Shown here in pieces: positions 1-11,861 of a stretch of DNA of 64,000 nucleotides. The DNA lies in contig NW_026947493.1 in assembly GCF_034190915.1 (NCBI RefSeq), positions 44,386,501 to 44,450,500 of the forward strand, read 5' to 3'. Made by a program: the position numbers and the translations under genes. Positions within the stretch are counted from its first letter, which is position 1. Every line of letters starts with the position of its first letter. The stretch comes from Cavia porcellus (Eukaryota > Chordata > Mammalia > Rodentia > Caviidae). The notes beneath the pieces are model-generated. The model was given only the letters and a program-made list of their open reading frames with translations. It did no database searches and was not told where the DNA came from.

Positions 1-2550
1 CCTGGCCTTACCTGTGTGTGTGTCCCTAATACTTGGGACACAACCATCTACCAAATTAATTCTTCAGCTGTCAGTTTTCAGTGTATTGACTTCAACCTAA
101 ATGGAATATTTGTGTTTTTTGGAGGTGCAAACTAAAAATACACTATCTCATAGTTGTGTTTATATCACAAAGGAGCCTGTTTTGTAGACTGCATGTCCCA
201 GCAGTGGGATGTGCAGTGCCTAGTAGGAACTGCAATCCATGTTCAAATTCACCACCACTGGGAACCAGCAGTCTGGCTAGTAAGCTGCTGCAAGGAAAGT
301 GACCTGTAGCAGTGAGTGGACTACAGCCTTGAACAAATAGCATGAGAATGGATTTGGAAATCTTGAGTGCACAGAACATAAACGCAGTTTTCCTTAGTTC
401 ATCACAGGCATGAGTTATAAGCTACATTTTTCATACATTTGCATGTTGTTAAAAGCCTTTTCCTGAGAGGGAACAGAAGGATTAGAAAGTCACTTGCACC
501 CCCCATCCCCTTTCTTCCTAATGTATTGTTCTGTTGATGGCCCTGTGGAAGCAACTCCCTAGAGTCTGTGAACAGCTGGATTCTGCCCCTTTGGGGCCTG
601 TAATAAAGTGTCATGCAGGGCCGCTGTCAGGGACTGTGAGAAGGGGAAAGGTCACTTAAGGACTGTGGAAAACATTCCCATTTCCTCAGCTGCTGGGGCC
701 TACTCTCTTGCTTTATTGTTTAATAGAGTCTAGAAGGTTTGGTGCTGAAATTCTTTTGAAGGTTAGTTAATTCTACAAATGATATTTTTAAAGCAGGCTT
801 TTGTGGGGTGTCATTCTTCAGTTCCCTGAATTTCTGGTACAAAAGATAGTTAATTGATATATTACTATTATCATGACCAACGTCAGACTAGAACTTGTGA
901 ATCCTTATACTTTTAATTGGTCTTTTAAATAGCCTAACCAAAGGGGATTTAGCAGCCTATTCTTTTGGTAGGTTATATACTTTCTTCTTCCTTTTTTTTT
1001 TTTTTTTTTGTTTAAGGAAACCTTTCTATGGCTAATTACATAATTAAAGTTAAAAGGAGGTAGAAACACACTTACCACACAAAGGTGGAATCTTTGCTGT
1101 GCACTTCTTCATGCTAGATTTGCGTGCTTGATTTTTTCATAGCGAGGATAAATTTAGATATCTATTCTTTATTGGTGGGACCAATTTTAATTGTGGTGTG
1201 AATCTGACAAAATGGGAACAAAAATCAGTCTAAAGGCCAAATAAACCACAGATGCAGTTAGATTGGCATAGATTATATGGGGGAGCTTTAAAGGTGAGAT
1301 TTGCTGAATGAAATAAAGCAAAATATGGTGCCTATGAGGGAAATAAAATATCTAATGTCCTTTCAATTCTGTAACAAAACTTTCAATTCTATCTGTAGTG
1401 AGTACTTGCAGGCTTTGGAGTTTTCATGCTTCAGTGTGCTCTCCCTGGTCATCAGCCTGTGGTATGACTCTTGCTAAAGCCTGGTGAAGAGGCAGAGATT
1501 GCGGAGGTTCTTGTTAAATCAAGAGTTCAGGGGGTTTGATGGGGTTGTCAGTGCTAGCAAGGCTGTTTAGAGTTTGGTCTAACATATTGTCTGGACATGG
1601 CAAAAGGTCACAAAAGAACTGGGGGCAGTGGTTCAGCCAGCTGAAGTCTGCAGCCTGTGACTACCAGAGCCAAAGAAGCAGCTTCAGAGGATCTCTGTCA
1701 CTTTCAGAATTGAGAAACAGTTTTCCTGCTGTTCAGTTCCACTCTGCCCTCTGTCCTCTGGCTTGGACATCCTCTGTACCCTCTGACTTAAAGGATCCTC
1801 TGGCAGAGACACTTCTGAAATGATCGTGTAGCCTCGAGTATGGGCTTTAGGCTTCTGATAACTTCTGAAGGGTGAGTCTGTAATAATAAGCACTCAGACT
1901 AACAAATGTAACCAAATAGCGGTATAGTTTCACTGCTTTTGTTTCCCTTATATCCTTAGATGATTATTTGAGTGAGTTGGTTTGTAGTTTTTCTCCCAGT
2001 ATGCTTTCCATCCAGGAAGGTTTCTTAGTATTTTATGACTATTATAAAATTTAGAATACTTACCAGCCACTAGAACCTTTAATAAGTCAAGACTGGTCTC
2101 ACTTGGAGATAGAGCCATTAGGAAAGCTTGAAATCTTCCCAGTAGCTTGTGGGAAGTTGCTAATTATTTTGGTCCTTAGATTGGTTTTCTATTTTGCTCC
2201 TATTGTGTACACATGGAGAAGTTTCCCTTCCGCTCAGGAGCATACCCAGGTGTGCACAGGTGAGATGGGTTAGGCTAGAATTAGATCTTTTTTCCCAGTA
2301 TCTGAGCCTGACTCTAATCTTCCTCTGTGATTAAAATTTTTATAGCCTGTTTTAATTCCCAGCACTTTGACTATTTCTTCTTTTTGATTGTTTATACTCT
2401 TGTTATGATTTATTTAGAGATTCTATAAGTAAAGAAAAAGTAGTATGAGGGAAACCAGTTATCTCTCTTTTAGAAAACCTAAGTGCAAAGTGGTTTTGTT
2501 CATTACCTGGATGGTTGTGTGTTTGTGTGACAGTTGTTGCTGGTGAGGTT
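1..2550. other. Unique-looking intron sequence
   Basis: There is no recognisable repeat except a T18 run near 996-1009 and no credible exon. The open frames here (up to 95 codons) lack splice sites, homology or codon bias. Confidence 0.5.
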
Positions 2551-2564
2551 AAGATCCATTTCTT

Positions 2565-2680
2565 GGGGCTGGGGATTTAGCTCAGTGGCATAAGCACCTG
2601 TCTTGCAAGCAGGCAGTCATGAGTTCGATCCCCGGTACCGATAAAAAAGGAAAAAGACCAAAAAAAAAAAAAAAAAAAAA
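2565..2680 (+). mobile_element. ID SINE, young, with perfect 16-bp target duplication
   Basis: It begins GGGGCTGGGGATTTAGCTCA, carries an A box (TAGCTCAGTGG), a B box (GAGTTCGATCC), the GGTACCGATAAAAAAGG unique part and an A tail. The flanking duplication AAGATCCATTTCTTGG is at 2551-2566 and 2680-2695 without mismatch, so the insertion is recent. Confidence 0.95.
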
Positions 2681-2699
2681 AGATCCATTTCTTGGAACC

Positions 2700-3480
2700 A
2701 TGGCCCCTAAATTTTCATGTAAAGTGGTATAAAGCCTAGATATACTTTAGTCATCAAATTTCCACCCCATACTAAAAAGAAAAATAAACAGAAAACTCCA
2801 ACCTCCAAAATCCCAAATGAGAGCTATTTTTATTTATAGGAAGAAATACTCTAATGGCCATCAGGCCTTCAACAACATGGGATTAATTATTCCAGCAAAA
2901 ATAACAATACCTCTAATCTATTTTCATGGTTCTGTGTCTCTGATGGAACCAATTTACAAATAAAGCTTGATATTGTACTTTGCAGTTCTCAGCCCCACCA
3001 ACCTCCTACTGAGTTTGGACTGGGCTACCAGTTTGAGAAAATACACCCATAACTGTTGGAGCTGAAGTTCTCACAGCAGTAGAGCTTGTGTTTTCTTGGT
3101 CCAAAGGTAATCCTTATTTGACTTCACGCTAATTTAAAGTAGATTAGGTAAAAACGATTCTCCCCTTGTGCAATTGTGGTACAGTTGATGTCATCCATGA
3201 GCCTAGTGTGAGTATGTGTCAGGAGCTCGATGTTAAGTGGCCTTGGAGCTCACTTCTCCTTGCTGAAACATCAGGGCCGTCCTCACCAGTACCATCATGC
3301 AGTTACTACTTTTTGACTCATTTACCTAGTGGAAACATTCTCTTTTGTCTGCTAGTCTAACACAAAGTGATGCCCTTTGATTTTTGAGTAGATTATACTT
3401 CTGATAGGAATTGTTGGAAATATGTCTCATCTCATAGTTTTGCTTTTGTAGAAGAGTGGTTTAAATTGTCTGACTGAACC
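2700..3480. other. Unique-looking intron sequence
   Basis: No repeat family or exon is recognised. Positions 2821-2960 are low-complexity-free AT-rich sequence of the sort that can be conserved noncoding DNA, but conservation cannot be judged from one sequence. Confidence 0.35.
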
Positions 3481-3489
3481 CTGTAGGGG

Positions 3490-3800
3490 AGACATGTGTG
3501 GAGTGGGATGGAGGTGACCAAGCTAGACTATGGCCAGAGGGAAAATGGCCTTGAATGCTAGAACTGGCAGTTTAGAACTGTTTTAGTAGGAAGTGGGGAG
3601 TGAGGTAAGGTTTTTGAGCACGGGACTTTCCAAATTGAGCCTTAATTAAAAAGTCATCCCTTAGGGAGGATTTTAGTAAAAGAGTTTAGGAATGACTCTG
3701 ATGGGCACAGTTAAGACTAGAGAGGAAGCAACTTAGGAAACCTAACAAGTGTCAGAAAGACCAACACAGTGGGGAGTATGATGATGTCTGGGCCATTCCA
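3490..3800 (-). mobile_element. Possible L2 LINE relic (antisense)
   Basis: The purine-rich wording (GAGTGGGATGGAGGTGACCA, then AGGAAGCAACTTAGGA) resembles the reverse complement of the L2 ORF2 3' region. It is heavily diverged, so the family call is tentative. Confidence 0.35.
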
Positions 3801-4780
3801 GGCCACCTTAGTTACAGTCTCAGGATGAAAGGACCTGGGGATAACACACCTTTTCTATCTTTTTTGCCACACTTTGAAGCAATTGGAGAAGTCCTTTTTT
3901 GTGAATGTTTTAGTTGCATGGACATGGCTGCCTCAGTGTCCTGAATCAAGTTAAAATGCTTACTTTGTGTGGTCATTTTGACTTTGGGAAGAGCCGGTTG
4001 CTTGCTGGTAGAGCCAGTGAATAAAAGTAGATGAAGACACACCACAGTGGTCTTACAAGCCTGTATTTCTGTTGGGTGGCACTTGGCAGGAGCATTTACC
4101 ATCTTTTTAAATCAAATTTGTAAACACACAAAAGAGGACTTCCAAAATTGCTTCCGAAGATAGTAAGGTGATGGTATAAATAGGTTCTAAGCGCAGGGAT
4201 TAATGGCAATGAGTCTTTTACTGAAATAAACATTTAAAAATGTAAATATTTACTATATATTTTGATCACATCTCATGCTTTTCTTTTTTCTTCTTTTTTT
4301 AAAAAAAGTACTCTGGAGTGGCTACCAGCTATTTGGTACAGTGACCTCTGAGTTCTGGTTATTCCACTGTTATTAGGGAGGGGAGAAAGTAGCTGGGTCA
4401 CATTATGTAACTACCATATGATGAGACTTTATCTACAATATTAACTTGTACGACTGTTTTATGATGCAGGAACTATCCTCCCTATTTCATAGTACACATT
4501 TCTTTTTGCACCAAAGCCTGTCTCAGCATGGGTAAGAAATAGAGGAGGTAAACTTGGAGTGTTTTGTCATAATGGAGAACACAGGTAATTGCTGCCTTTA
4601 TTAGCTGTTGTGGTGATAACCTAGATGAATGGCCCATGCATATACCATGAAGGTAGGTGACAAAGGAGTTGTGCAGAAGGAAGCAGTATTCCCCTATCAT
4701 AAGGCAAAGATAGAGAGGCATTGGGCTGAGAGATAGGAATTCACAATGTTCTCCTCAGATGGGTGTGTTTTTCTTTTTCT
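3801..4780. other. Unique-looking intron sequence
   Basis: No repeat or exon recognised. Antisense open frames of 79 and 96 codons have no recognisable domains. Confidence 0.4.
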
Positions 4781-4782
4781 TT

Positions 4783-4784
<2 letters not shown>

Positions 4785-4824
<40 letters not shown>

Positions 4825-4925
4825 AGCTCTCACTAATTGTCCAGGTTCTGAGCTCAAACTTACGGTCCTATGCTTTAACCTCCTAAGTAGCTGGGACCTC
4901 AGGTGGTGCCACTGTACCTCTTTTT
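4785..4925 (-). mobile_element. B1 SINE with 37-nt poly-T (A tail on minus strand)
   Basis: A T37 run at 4785-4821 precedes the reverse complement of a 7SL-derived B1: ACTAATTGTCCAGGTTCTGA, TCCTAAGTAGCTGGGACCT and GTGCCACTGTACC. The copy is diverged. Confidence 0.75.
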
Positions 4926-4959
4926 ACATGGACTGTTTTAGTCTAACCCATTGCTTTTG

Positions 4960-5658
4960 TTCCACTACTCTTCAAAAATGCCTTTGTCAGTCACCAAAAG
5001 TATTGATACTGCTAAATCCTGAAGTTGGTTTCTTGCTCCTGGTTTATTTGACCTAATGGCGTATTCAACTGCGACACTTCCTTCTAGGTACAACACTGTT
5101 CTGATACTCTTCTTACCCATGTTCCATCTTTGCTGTTTCTTACCTGGTTGTTATTTTCTCCTTTTACTGTTGTGGCTGTCCGAATGCCCAAGATTCGAAT
5201 GCCCAAAATTTCTTTCTTCTTTTCTCTGCCTACATTCCTCCCTTTGTTGTGAAAATCTGTCTCCTCTATCTACCTCTCTCCATGGAGGTCTCAAAGGTCG
5301 CACTAACTTACTATGGCCAACATTAGTATCCCCCCAACATCCCTCAAATCATGTCTTCCTGAGCTCTTACTCAGACAACTTAATCTTTTTAAAAAATACA
5401 TACTGCATGGAATTTTTTTTTTTTTTTTTAACATACTCTACACTGATTACCAGGAAATCCTCCTGCTATTGTCTTTAAAAAGTATTCAGGTTTTGACCAC
5501 TTTTCACCACTTTGACCTCTATTGTTATCCTGATGTAGTTGTTTCTAAGCTAGTTTCTCTGTCTTCTTTCTTGTATCCCTGTGATTATAGATTAACCCAG
5601 TAACTTGAATTCTTTAAAAACATGTCACACTATTTCACTTTGCTCTAAACTCAAAATA
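4960..5658 (+). mobile_element. L2 LINE fragment, left part (interrupted by Tigger-type MITE)
   Basis: CAAAAATGCCTTTGTCAGTC with GCTAAATCC is the L2 reverse-transcriptase region. Further on, TTAAAAACATGTCACACT and TTGCTCTAAACTC follow the L2 order. The sequence resumes after the inserted element at 5977 with GAGTAAAGGCCAAAGCTCTT, the expected next L2 segment. Confidence 0.7.
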
Positions 5659-5974
5659 CAGTCATCTCTTGGTGTTCACAAGGGTTTGGTCCAGGACCTC
5701 CCACAGATAGCAAAATCGCAGATGCTCAAATCTCATATAAATTGGTGAAGCATTTTTGTATGCCTTATGTGCTTCTTCCCATATATTTTAAGTCATCTCT
5801 AAATTATTTTTGATACCTAATACAGTGTAATAACTATCTAAATAGTTGTTTTACTGTATTATGTAGTAAATGACAAAAGTGTCTGTATATGTATAGTAAA
5901 GACACATTTTTAAAAGTATTTTAAACCTGTGACAATCTGTGGATGCAAAACTCTCAGATATGTGACACTGACTG
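5659..5974 (+). mobile_element. Tigger-type (TcMar) nonautonomous DNA transposon, about 316 bp
   Basis: It starts CAGTCATCTCTTGGTGTTCA and contains GGTTTGGTCCAGGACCTCCC and CAGATGCTCAAATCTC, typical of small mammalian Tigger-related elements. It ends ACACTGACTG and is flanked by TA at 5657-5658 and 5975-5976. It lies inside an L2, so it inserted later. Confidence 0.8.
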
Positions 5975-5976
5975 TA

Positions 5977-6060
5977 CTTCTTATTTTTGCGAGTAAAGGC
6001 CAAAGCTCTTCTGGTGGTCTTTCAGACTAGATGATTGACACCCTTCTTACTTACTTTTTT
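5977..6060 (+). mobile_element. L2 LINE fragment, right part after MITE
   Basis: This continues the L2 of 4960-5658: GAGTAAAGGCCAAAGCTCTT and the following TGGTGGTCTTTCAGACTAGA. Confidence 0.65.
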
Positions 6061-6069
6061 CATCTTTTT

Positions 6070-6600
6070 TTCTACCAATTCTCCAAAAATGCCTTTGTCA
6101 AAGTCACCAAGGATATTTATTGACACTGCTAAATCTTAAAGTTAGTTTTTTGATCCTCGTTTATCTGACAACTCTGCCACTTACCTTCAGCTACCCACAG
6201 TCTTCCTAAGGCTCCTCCTAAGGGCCTTTGCATTGTTGCTCTTTTTGCTTGTACTGCTCTCTTTCTAGATGCCTTCATGGCCAATTCATTTATGCCTTTG
6301 CTAAAGATGACTCCTCTCAGGAGGCCTTTGCTGACCACCGTATTCTAAATTCTAACCACTTTATCTTCAGCTTAACATTCCCTTTCCTGCTTTGATTTCT
6401 TTATCATACTTTCTAACGTACTAATTATTACAATCATTTTGTTTATGTTAGTTTCCCCTTCCTAGAAAGTGAGTTCTTTAGGGAAGGGAAGGGACTCTTG
6501 TCTAAATTGCTCTTTGCTCAGACTATAGACCTATGCCTAGCATCTAGTATGTGTTCAACAAATATTTGAGTTAATGATTTAATAAATTGGATAGTATTGT
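6070..6600 (+). mobile_element. Second L2 LINE copy, with 3' end
   Basis: It again begins with the RT segment CCAAAAATGCCTTTGTCAAA seen at 4974. It then jumps to the L2 C-terminus and 3' UTR: AGGGCCTTTGCATTGTTGCT, AGGCCTTTGCTGACCACC, GCATCTAGTATGTGTTCAAC and AAATATTTGAGTTAATGA. Confidence 0.75.
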
Positions 6601-7380
6601 TAATGAATGGATGTTAAGAGATAGATTGACAAAGCTAACATACGAATAAGAAGTAATTAAGCATTGAAAAGGAAGCTATAGAAAAATGGAATTAAATAGG
6701 AGACTGTGTTTAAAAGGATGGTAAATCCAGTGATTACCCAAAAATACAGTATTTTTCAATAGTAATGAGAAATTTTAGTAGTGAAAAATATATTGTTAAA
6801 GTTTAATATAACTTTCTGTCTAAAGAAGTTAGCAGATTGTTTCCTGTGTATCTGAGTAAAACAGTGAAACAACAGTGATTATTGGAAAGAACTCTTATGT
6901 GGGAAAGGAAGTAAGCTACTTCGGGAAATATGAATGTTGTAGAAATTAATATTCTAAAGTTGTCTGAGAATTCTCAGAGGGGACAGATGTATTTTCCAAG
7001 GTTCTTTGTTGTGAGGAGATGTGGAGGATTCTTTTAAAGTGCCAATTTGTGAACATAAGGATGTGCATACCAAAGGGAATTTGAAATGCAAGAAATGTGC
7101 ACAAAGCCACTTGTTTTGTTCTGTGTCCTTAATAGTTTTGTTTTCATCTCATCCCTTTTTTCTAAGGGTATAATTAAAGTTCTTTTTGTGAAAGGTTCAG
7201 ATGCTTTTACTGTAAGATTTCCAATTGAAGTAATTCTTGCAATAAATTAATTCCAATGGCAATATCCATTAAACCCATTGTGCATATATGTATGTATTAT
7301 GAACAAAAGTATAGCTTTAATTTCTTTGTGGCTGTATCATCAGATATCATGAAATGTTTTGTGTTAAAAAGTAAGCATAA
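6601..7380. other. Unique-looking AT-rich intron sequence
   Basis: No repeat family, exon or structured element was recognised. Confidence 0.4.
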
Positions 7381-7479
7381 GATCTCTCCTGAATCTCCTT
7401 GTCTCTCGTAGCTCCTTTGTAAACTCTCTCTTGAAGCTCTCTAGCTCCGTGACCACATCATTTTTAAAATTCATCCTCA

Positions 7480-8080
7480 CCATGTTTTAGCCATTTCCCA
7501 GCCTTCCTTCCTGACCTTTCCTTTTATAAAAAAGACTCCTGAAGTCTTTCGGTGACCATCACTTAATTATGTTTCTTAACTGTATACTGATTTTGACCTC
7601 CTTTTGCTTCTCTGCAGTTTGGCTTTGTTCATTAACATAACCTTTTTCAAATTCTCTCCTTGTGGGATTGGCCTTGGGTTCACTGAATAAACTACTTACA
7701 CCCTCCCCACAATTTTCATCGCTTGGATTCCCTTTTCACACAACTTTTTGGTTTTTTTAAAAAGCTTATCGATTCATTGTGGCCTCTGTAATTACTTTTA
7801 CATGAATAAAATTCAGTCAGTCAGCTCACTTAAGATCTGCAGTCCCAAGGTAATGTCTTGTCTTGTAGATGTAAGACATTGAATTGTCTTTGTCACTTTT
7901 GTTCCTGACTCAAAATGTGCAAAACTGAATCAATCACTTTCCCATAGGAAGCATTGAACATCTTTTACTCCCTATTCCATTTCTGTAATTCACATTCTCA
8001 GGTCTCCTAGACTGGCAGGCTTGGTATAATATTTTTCTCCTTATATTTCATCTGCTTACTCAACTAGTTTTAATGCCCTA
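7480..8080 (+). mobile_element. Old L2 LINE fragment
   Basis: Diverged but ordered L2-like segments: GTGCAAAACTGAATCAATCA, CTTTCCCATAGGA and AGACTGGCAGGCTTGGTATA. L2 relics continue on both sides of the ID-like SINE at 8095. Confidence 0.5.
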
Positions 8081-8094
8081 TTGATTTTCTTTTC

Positions 8095-8180
8095 TTTTTT
8101 CTTTCGGTACTGGGGATCAAACTCATGTCCTCACGCTTGCCAGGCAGGTGCTTATATCACTGAGCTAAATCCCTGGCCTT
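8095..8180 (-). mobile_element. Older ID-type SINE (antisense)
   Basis: Reverse complement of an ID: CGGTACTGGGGATCAAACTC, GCTTGCCAGGCAGGTGCTTA and GAGCTAAATCCCTGGCC. It carries the older GGCAAG anticodon-loop form and not TTGCAAG. Confidence 0.8.
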
Positions 8181-8424
8181 TGGTTTTCCTTTCTAAATAT
8201 CTCTAGATTAACTTCTTTTTCCATTGGCCTCCACTGTATATTCTTGAATTATTCTGTTTCTAGAGGAAGTATGACAAGAAAGGAGGGGGAAGAGTGATAC
8301 CCATCCAACAAACATCTCTAGATTAATCTTCTTGTAGTCTGCCTTTACTCATGACTTCACTTTACATGGTTTATCTCCTGTGCTTTACAGTTGCACAACT
8401 TACAATTGCTAAATCTCGGAAGTG

Positions 8425-8520
8425 GCTTGTATGAGCATCAACAGATAAATACATAAAGAAAATGTGGTATTTATGTACACTGAAGTACTACTGATCCAGC
8501 CATATAGAAGAATTAATATT
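8425..8520 (+). mobile_element. Old L1 3'-end fragment
   Basis: GCATCAACAGATAAATACAT, AAGAAAATGTGGTATTTATG and CAGCCATATAGAAGAATTAA match the end of L1 ORF2 in diverged form. Confidence 0.6.
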
Positions 8521-8880
8521 ACTAAGAGTCAGAATATACACAAAGAATTAAAGGTGAAATGTGGAAAATGTAGAAGTTGAAGTTAAATATTAATGCGTTT
8601 ATTTACTGTAAAATATAGTTCATATTTTTCTTGATTTTTTCCACATAAGTTAGCATATGTATTGTACAAAGTAAGGTGAACTATTTTGTAAATGATTAAA
8701 ATATACAGAATAGTCTTTGCTATAAATAAGCAAGCAAATACTTTCTCAGATTGTGAAACTATACTTGTAATTAACTTTATGCCTTTAGAACTGGTTGAAA
8801 ATTGGGCTAAAAATGAATTAGTGCCAAAAACTTGCTTTGCTATACTCTGATAATGGTTTTCTTTTTCTTCCTTTCTCTTT

Positions 8881-9018
8881 TTCTCTTTGCCTCTCCTGAA
8901 CATAGTCTTCCTATATAATTCAGATTGGTCTTAAACTCAGTGAGCCCAGGCTGGTCTCAAAATCATATTACTGTCTCAGCCTCATGAGTACTGAAATTGT
9001 AGATGTGTGGCTCCTGGC
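8881..9018 (-). mobile_element. B1 SINE (antisense, diverged)
   Basis: AACATAGTCTTCCTATATAA, GAGCCCAGGCTGGTCTCAAA, TCAGCCTCATGAGTACTGAA and GTGTGGCTCCTGGC form the reverse complement of B1. Confidence 0.8.
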
Positions 9019-9199
9019 AAAAAAAGTTTTCTCAAGATAAAGTATAGGCAGACATGTTTGTCTCTCTCAATAGTGTTTTGGTGACACTGCTTCAGATTTA
9101 ATTGACAAAATATAATTTTGTCAGTATTTAGATTAAGAAAAAATAGCATGATTGCTAGATTTAAAAAAAAGAGAAAGAGAAGAAAATCTATCTGTAGGT

Positions 9200-9282
9200 T
9201 TTTTGGTGGGGCAGTGCTAGAATTCAAGCCCACATCTTTGTGAATACTAGACAAATGCTCTATCCTGAGCTATACCCCCAGA
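9200..9282 (-). mobile_element. Old ID-like SINE (antisense)
   Basis: GTGCTAGAATTCAAGCCCAC, ACTAGACAAATGCTCTATCC and TGAGCTATACCCCCAG form a diverged tRNA-derived body. Confidence 0.7.
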
Positions 9283-9289
9283 GTTTGTA

Positions 9290-10790
9290 CAGTTTTTAAA
9301 ATCATTTTTCCATAATGAATTGTAAAAGTAAACACTTTCATGTTCTGGAAACATATTTTAATAGGTATTATATTTTATAACATTGGTCCTAGTCAGTTAA
9401 CTAAAATGCTACCTAGAAGTGACCCAGTTTGTTAAGTTTTGAAGTTAATTTTCCCATGAAAGGGTAACAAAAGGGTGAATGAAAAAGAGTTGACTTTTTT
9501 ATTGCTTTTGGTAGATTAAAATAGTGAGGTTTGGCCAAGTAAGAGTGTGAGAAAATTTTCTGTTATTTATCATGCAAATTCTAAGAATTTGCTTGGAACT
9601 CATTGTACAGAACTAATACAGAGAAGTTACTTAATTTTATTGCAGTGAAGAGTTATAGCAGGTTGTTTTCCTAACCTGTGGATGATAGTGATGGCATTCT
9701 CAAATCTATTGATTACACTGGTATTTTTCAGTCTTACTTTTTTCTCATATGAGGATATTCAATGCATTTCATGTATTGCACATTCAGTTAGTTACAAGAA
9801 TAGGAAGGAAAAATAGGATGGTCTTTGTCTTTATGTCCAGTCTTGACTACATCTTGACAACTGTGACTGAATCAGCTCCTAAATTCATTCTTGCTGGTTT
9901 TCTTTTATCATCTCTGTCTAAAGAACTCTGAACTGGATTGTGACTTTATTTTCCACCTTCTTGATCCTTCCTGCACTGCCAAGGAAGTAGTTTTCCTAAT
10001 GAATGCATAACTTTACTTCATCTCTCTCTTTCTCAAAACCATAACATGACTCACCCTGACCTACTGAAAACTAATTCGAAGTCACAGCCGTGTTACAGCA
10101 AGGCTTCCTAGTGTTACAAAATATTCTGAACCGGTGAATCTGTTTGATGTTACTTCTACATAGTCTCTGTATTTCTGTCTGTGTTTTGCTTATTTTGTTT
10201 TTATTCAAGAACCTATAAGTGAAAACTGTGACTTTTCCCCATTTTTTATTCTCTGTAGTTAATTCTTAATGGAGTGCCAAATCCTTAGGTAACTGAAGAA
10301 TGGATGAATAAACACGTTTTTTTAAGGTGAAACAAATAAATGTTGCCTGTATTCTACATTTCCTAGCTCATTGCAATCTCTATGTAAATTGAACATTGGA
10401 AAAATGAGAGAAACAGAAGTCAGCAAACAGCTGAACAGATATTACTATGAAAAGATGGTATATCAGGAAAGCAATACCTTGAAATTATATTTCAGCATGC
10501 AGTTATATCTTTTCAACCATACCTTATTCATCCCATATATTTAATATTTACTAGAAATTCAATAACTCATTTTTGATTGAACAAGTACATGAACTTCTAT
10601 TTTAAGCTCTTGATTAAATTACTATACATTGTTGCAGTTGATCTTCAAAGTCGTCTTCCCAATGAACCAAGTCTCCCAGTAGACAATCCTTGTATAATCA
10701 CCCTTTCTTTGATTCAGGGCTGCTTGCAGTTGTGGTTTTCAAGTGACTCCCAAGGATGTTTCATAGGACCTATTAAAGCTTTTATCTAGG
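9290..10790. other. Mostly unrecognised intron sequence, possible L2 traces
   Basis: Positions 9900-10330 show weak L2-like wording (CAAAACCATAACATGACTCA, GAATGGATGAATAAAC). The rest is AT-rich without recognisable elements, and no exon is supported. Confidence 0.35.
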
Positions 10791-10799
10791 TGTTAGGTG

Positions 10800-11130
10800 A
10801 GATCTGCTTTTGGACTGCTGCCTCTTGAGTCTGCTTTGTAAGCAATATTACTATAATGGGAGAAGCATGAGCCGCGCGGAGAGGCCCTGAGGTATGAAAC
10901 ATCATTGGGTAGCTGGGGAGAGGCCAAGTGCACCAAGGTGCCATACATGAGAGGGACAAGATAAAGCCATCTTAGGAATGCATCCTCCAGCCATGCCAGC
11001 TGATGCCACATGCAGCAGTGATGAAGTGTCTAGCTGAACTCTTCAGGTTCCGAACCCACAAAATTCATAAGCAAAATAATGATTATTTTAACTACTAAAT
11101 TTTGGCATAGTGTTTGGTGTGTTTTGTTTC
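10800..11130 (+). mobile_element. ERVL-MaLR type (MLT1-like) LTR
   Basis: The 3' half is diagnostic: GGTTCCGAACCCACAAAATT, CATAAGCAAAATAATGATTA and TTTTAACTACTAAATTTTGG, a diverged MLT1 end with its AATAAA-region equivalent. The G+C-richer upstream part (about 10860-10990) also fits an LTR. Confidence 0.6.
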
Positions 11131-11139
11131 TTTTTTCTT

Positions 11140-11640
11140 TTGCGTTGTAATGCATTGAATGTTTGCCCTGCTCCAAATTCATATTTTGAAATCTTAACTC
11201 CCACTGGATAGTTGAGGAGTCAGAGGGCTTTGGAAAGTAATTAGATAATGACTTGGACTGGTGCCCCGGTGAGAGAGACCTAAGAAAGCTGCCTCACCCT
11301 TTTCCCGCTACGTGAGGATGCAACCAGAACTGAGCAGTATGCAATCCAGAATGGAGCTGTTACAGAAGCCCTACCATGCTGGCATCCTGTTCTTGAACCT
11401 TCCAGAAATGTGAGAAAGCAATTTCTGTTCTTTTTTTTTTTTTTCTTTTGGTCTTTTTCCTTTTTATCGGTACCAGGGATCGAACTCACAACTGCCTGCT
11501 TGCAAGGCAGGCGCTTATGCTGCTGAGCTAAATGCCCAGCCCCCGCAATTTCTGTTTTTAAGTGACTCAGTGTATGATAATTTGTTGTAGTAGCCTGAAC
11601 CATGACATGCAGCAATAGATAGCTGACACATAGCATATAA
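11140..11640 (+). mobile_element. Second ERVL-MaLR type LTR, split by an ID SINE
   Basis: It starts near GAATGTTTGCCCTGCTCCAA and continues with GGCTTTGGAAAGTAATTAGA and AGCAATTTCTGTT. It resumes after the inserted ID with GCAATTTCTGTTTTTAAGTG and TAATTTGTTGTAGTAGCCTG. This is the standard order of a MaLR LTR from 5' region to 3' end. Confidence 0.65.
11430..11544 (-). mobile_element. ID SINE, young, nested in MaLR LTR
   Basis: T-rich tail, then ATCGGTACCAGGGATCGAAC, CTGCTTGCAAGGCAGGCGC and TGAGCTAAATGCCCAGCCCC. The 12-bp duplication GCAATTTCTGTT is perfect at 11418-11429 and 11545-11556. Confidence 0.95.
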
Positions 11641-11861
11641 AACATGTATAAATTATCAATAAACTTCACAAATTGAACAAACCTGTGTAACTAACAGATC
11701 AAGGATCAGAATATTGCCTGTGCCTTAGAAGCTATTCTGATGTCTCCTTCCGTTAGAGGCCTTCTCTGAGGGTAAGGACCTTACTGGCATTCAGAATTAC
11801 AGTATTAGTTTTGTCTGGCTTTGAATTTCATGTAAATAGGCTTAATCGTTTTATACTTCTT

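Noticed and set aside
2565..2640. tRNA-Ala gene
   Set aside because: The anticodon arm is tRNA-like, but the sequence has no paired acceptor stem and is followed by the ID unique region and an A tail with target duplications. It is a SINE.
5056..5478. 140-codon open frame on the plus strand
   Set aside because: Leu/Phe/Cys-rich product of T/C-rich L2-derived sequence; not a gene.
10860..10990. Possible CpG island or first exon (GAGCCGCGCGGAGAGG)
   Set aside because: Only a handful of CpGs in about 130 bp, and the stretch fits the middle of a MaLR LTR. No P-Rex N-terminal coding sequence is present.
11280..11669. 129-codon open frame on the minus strand
   Set aside because: It reads through a young ID SINE (the KKKKK part is its A tail) and the MaLR LTR around it.
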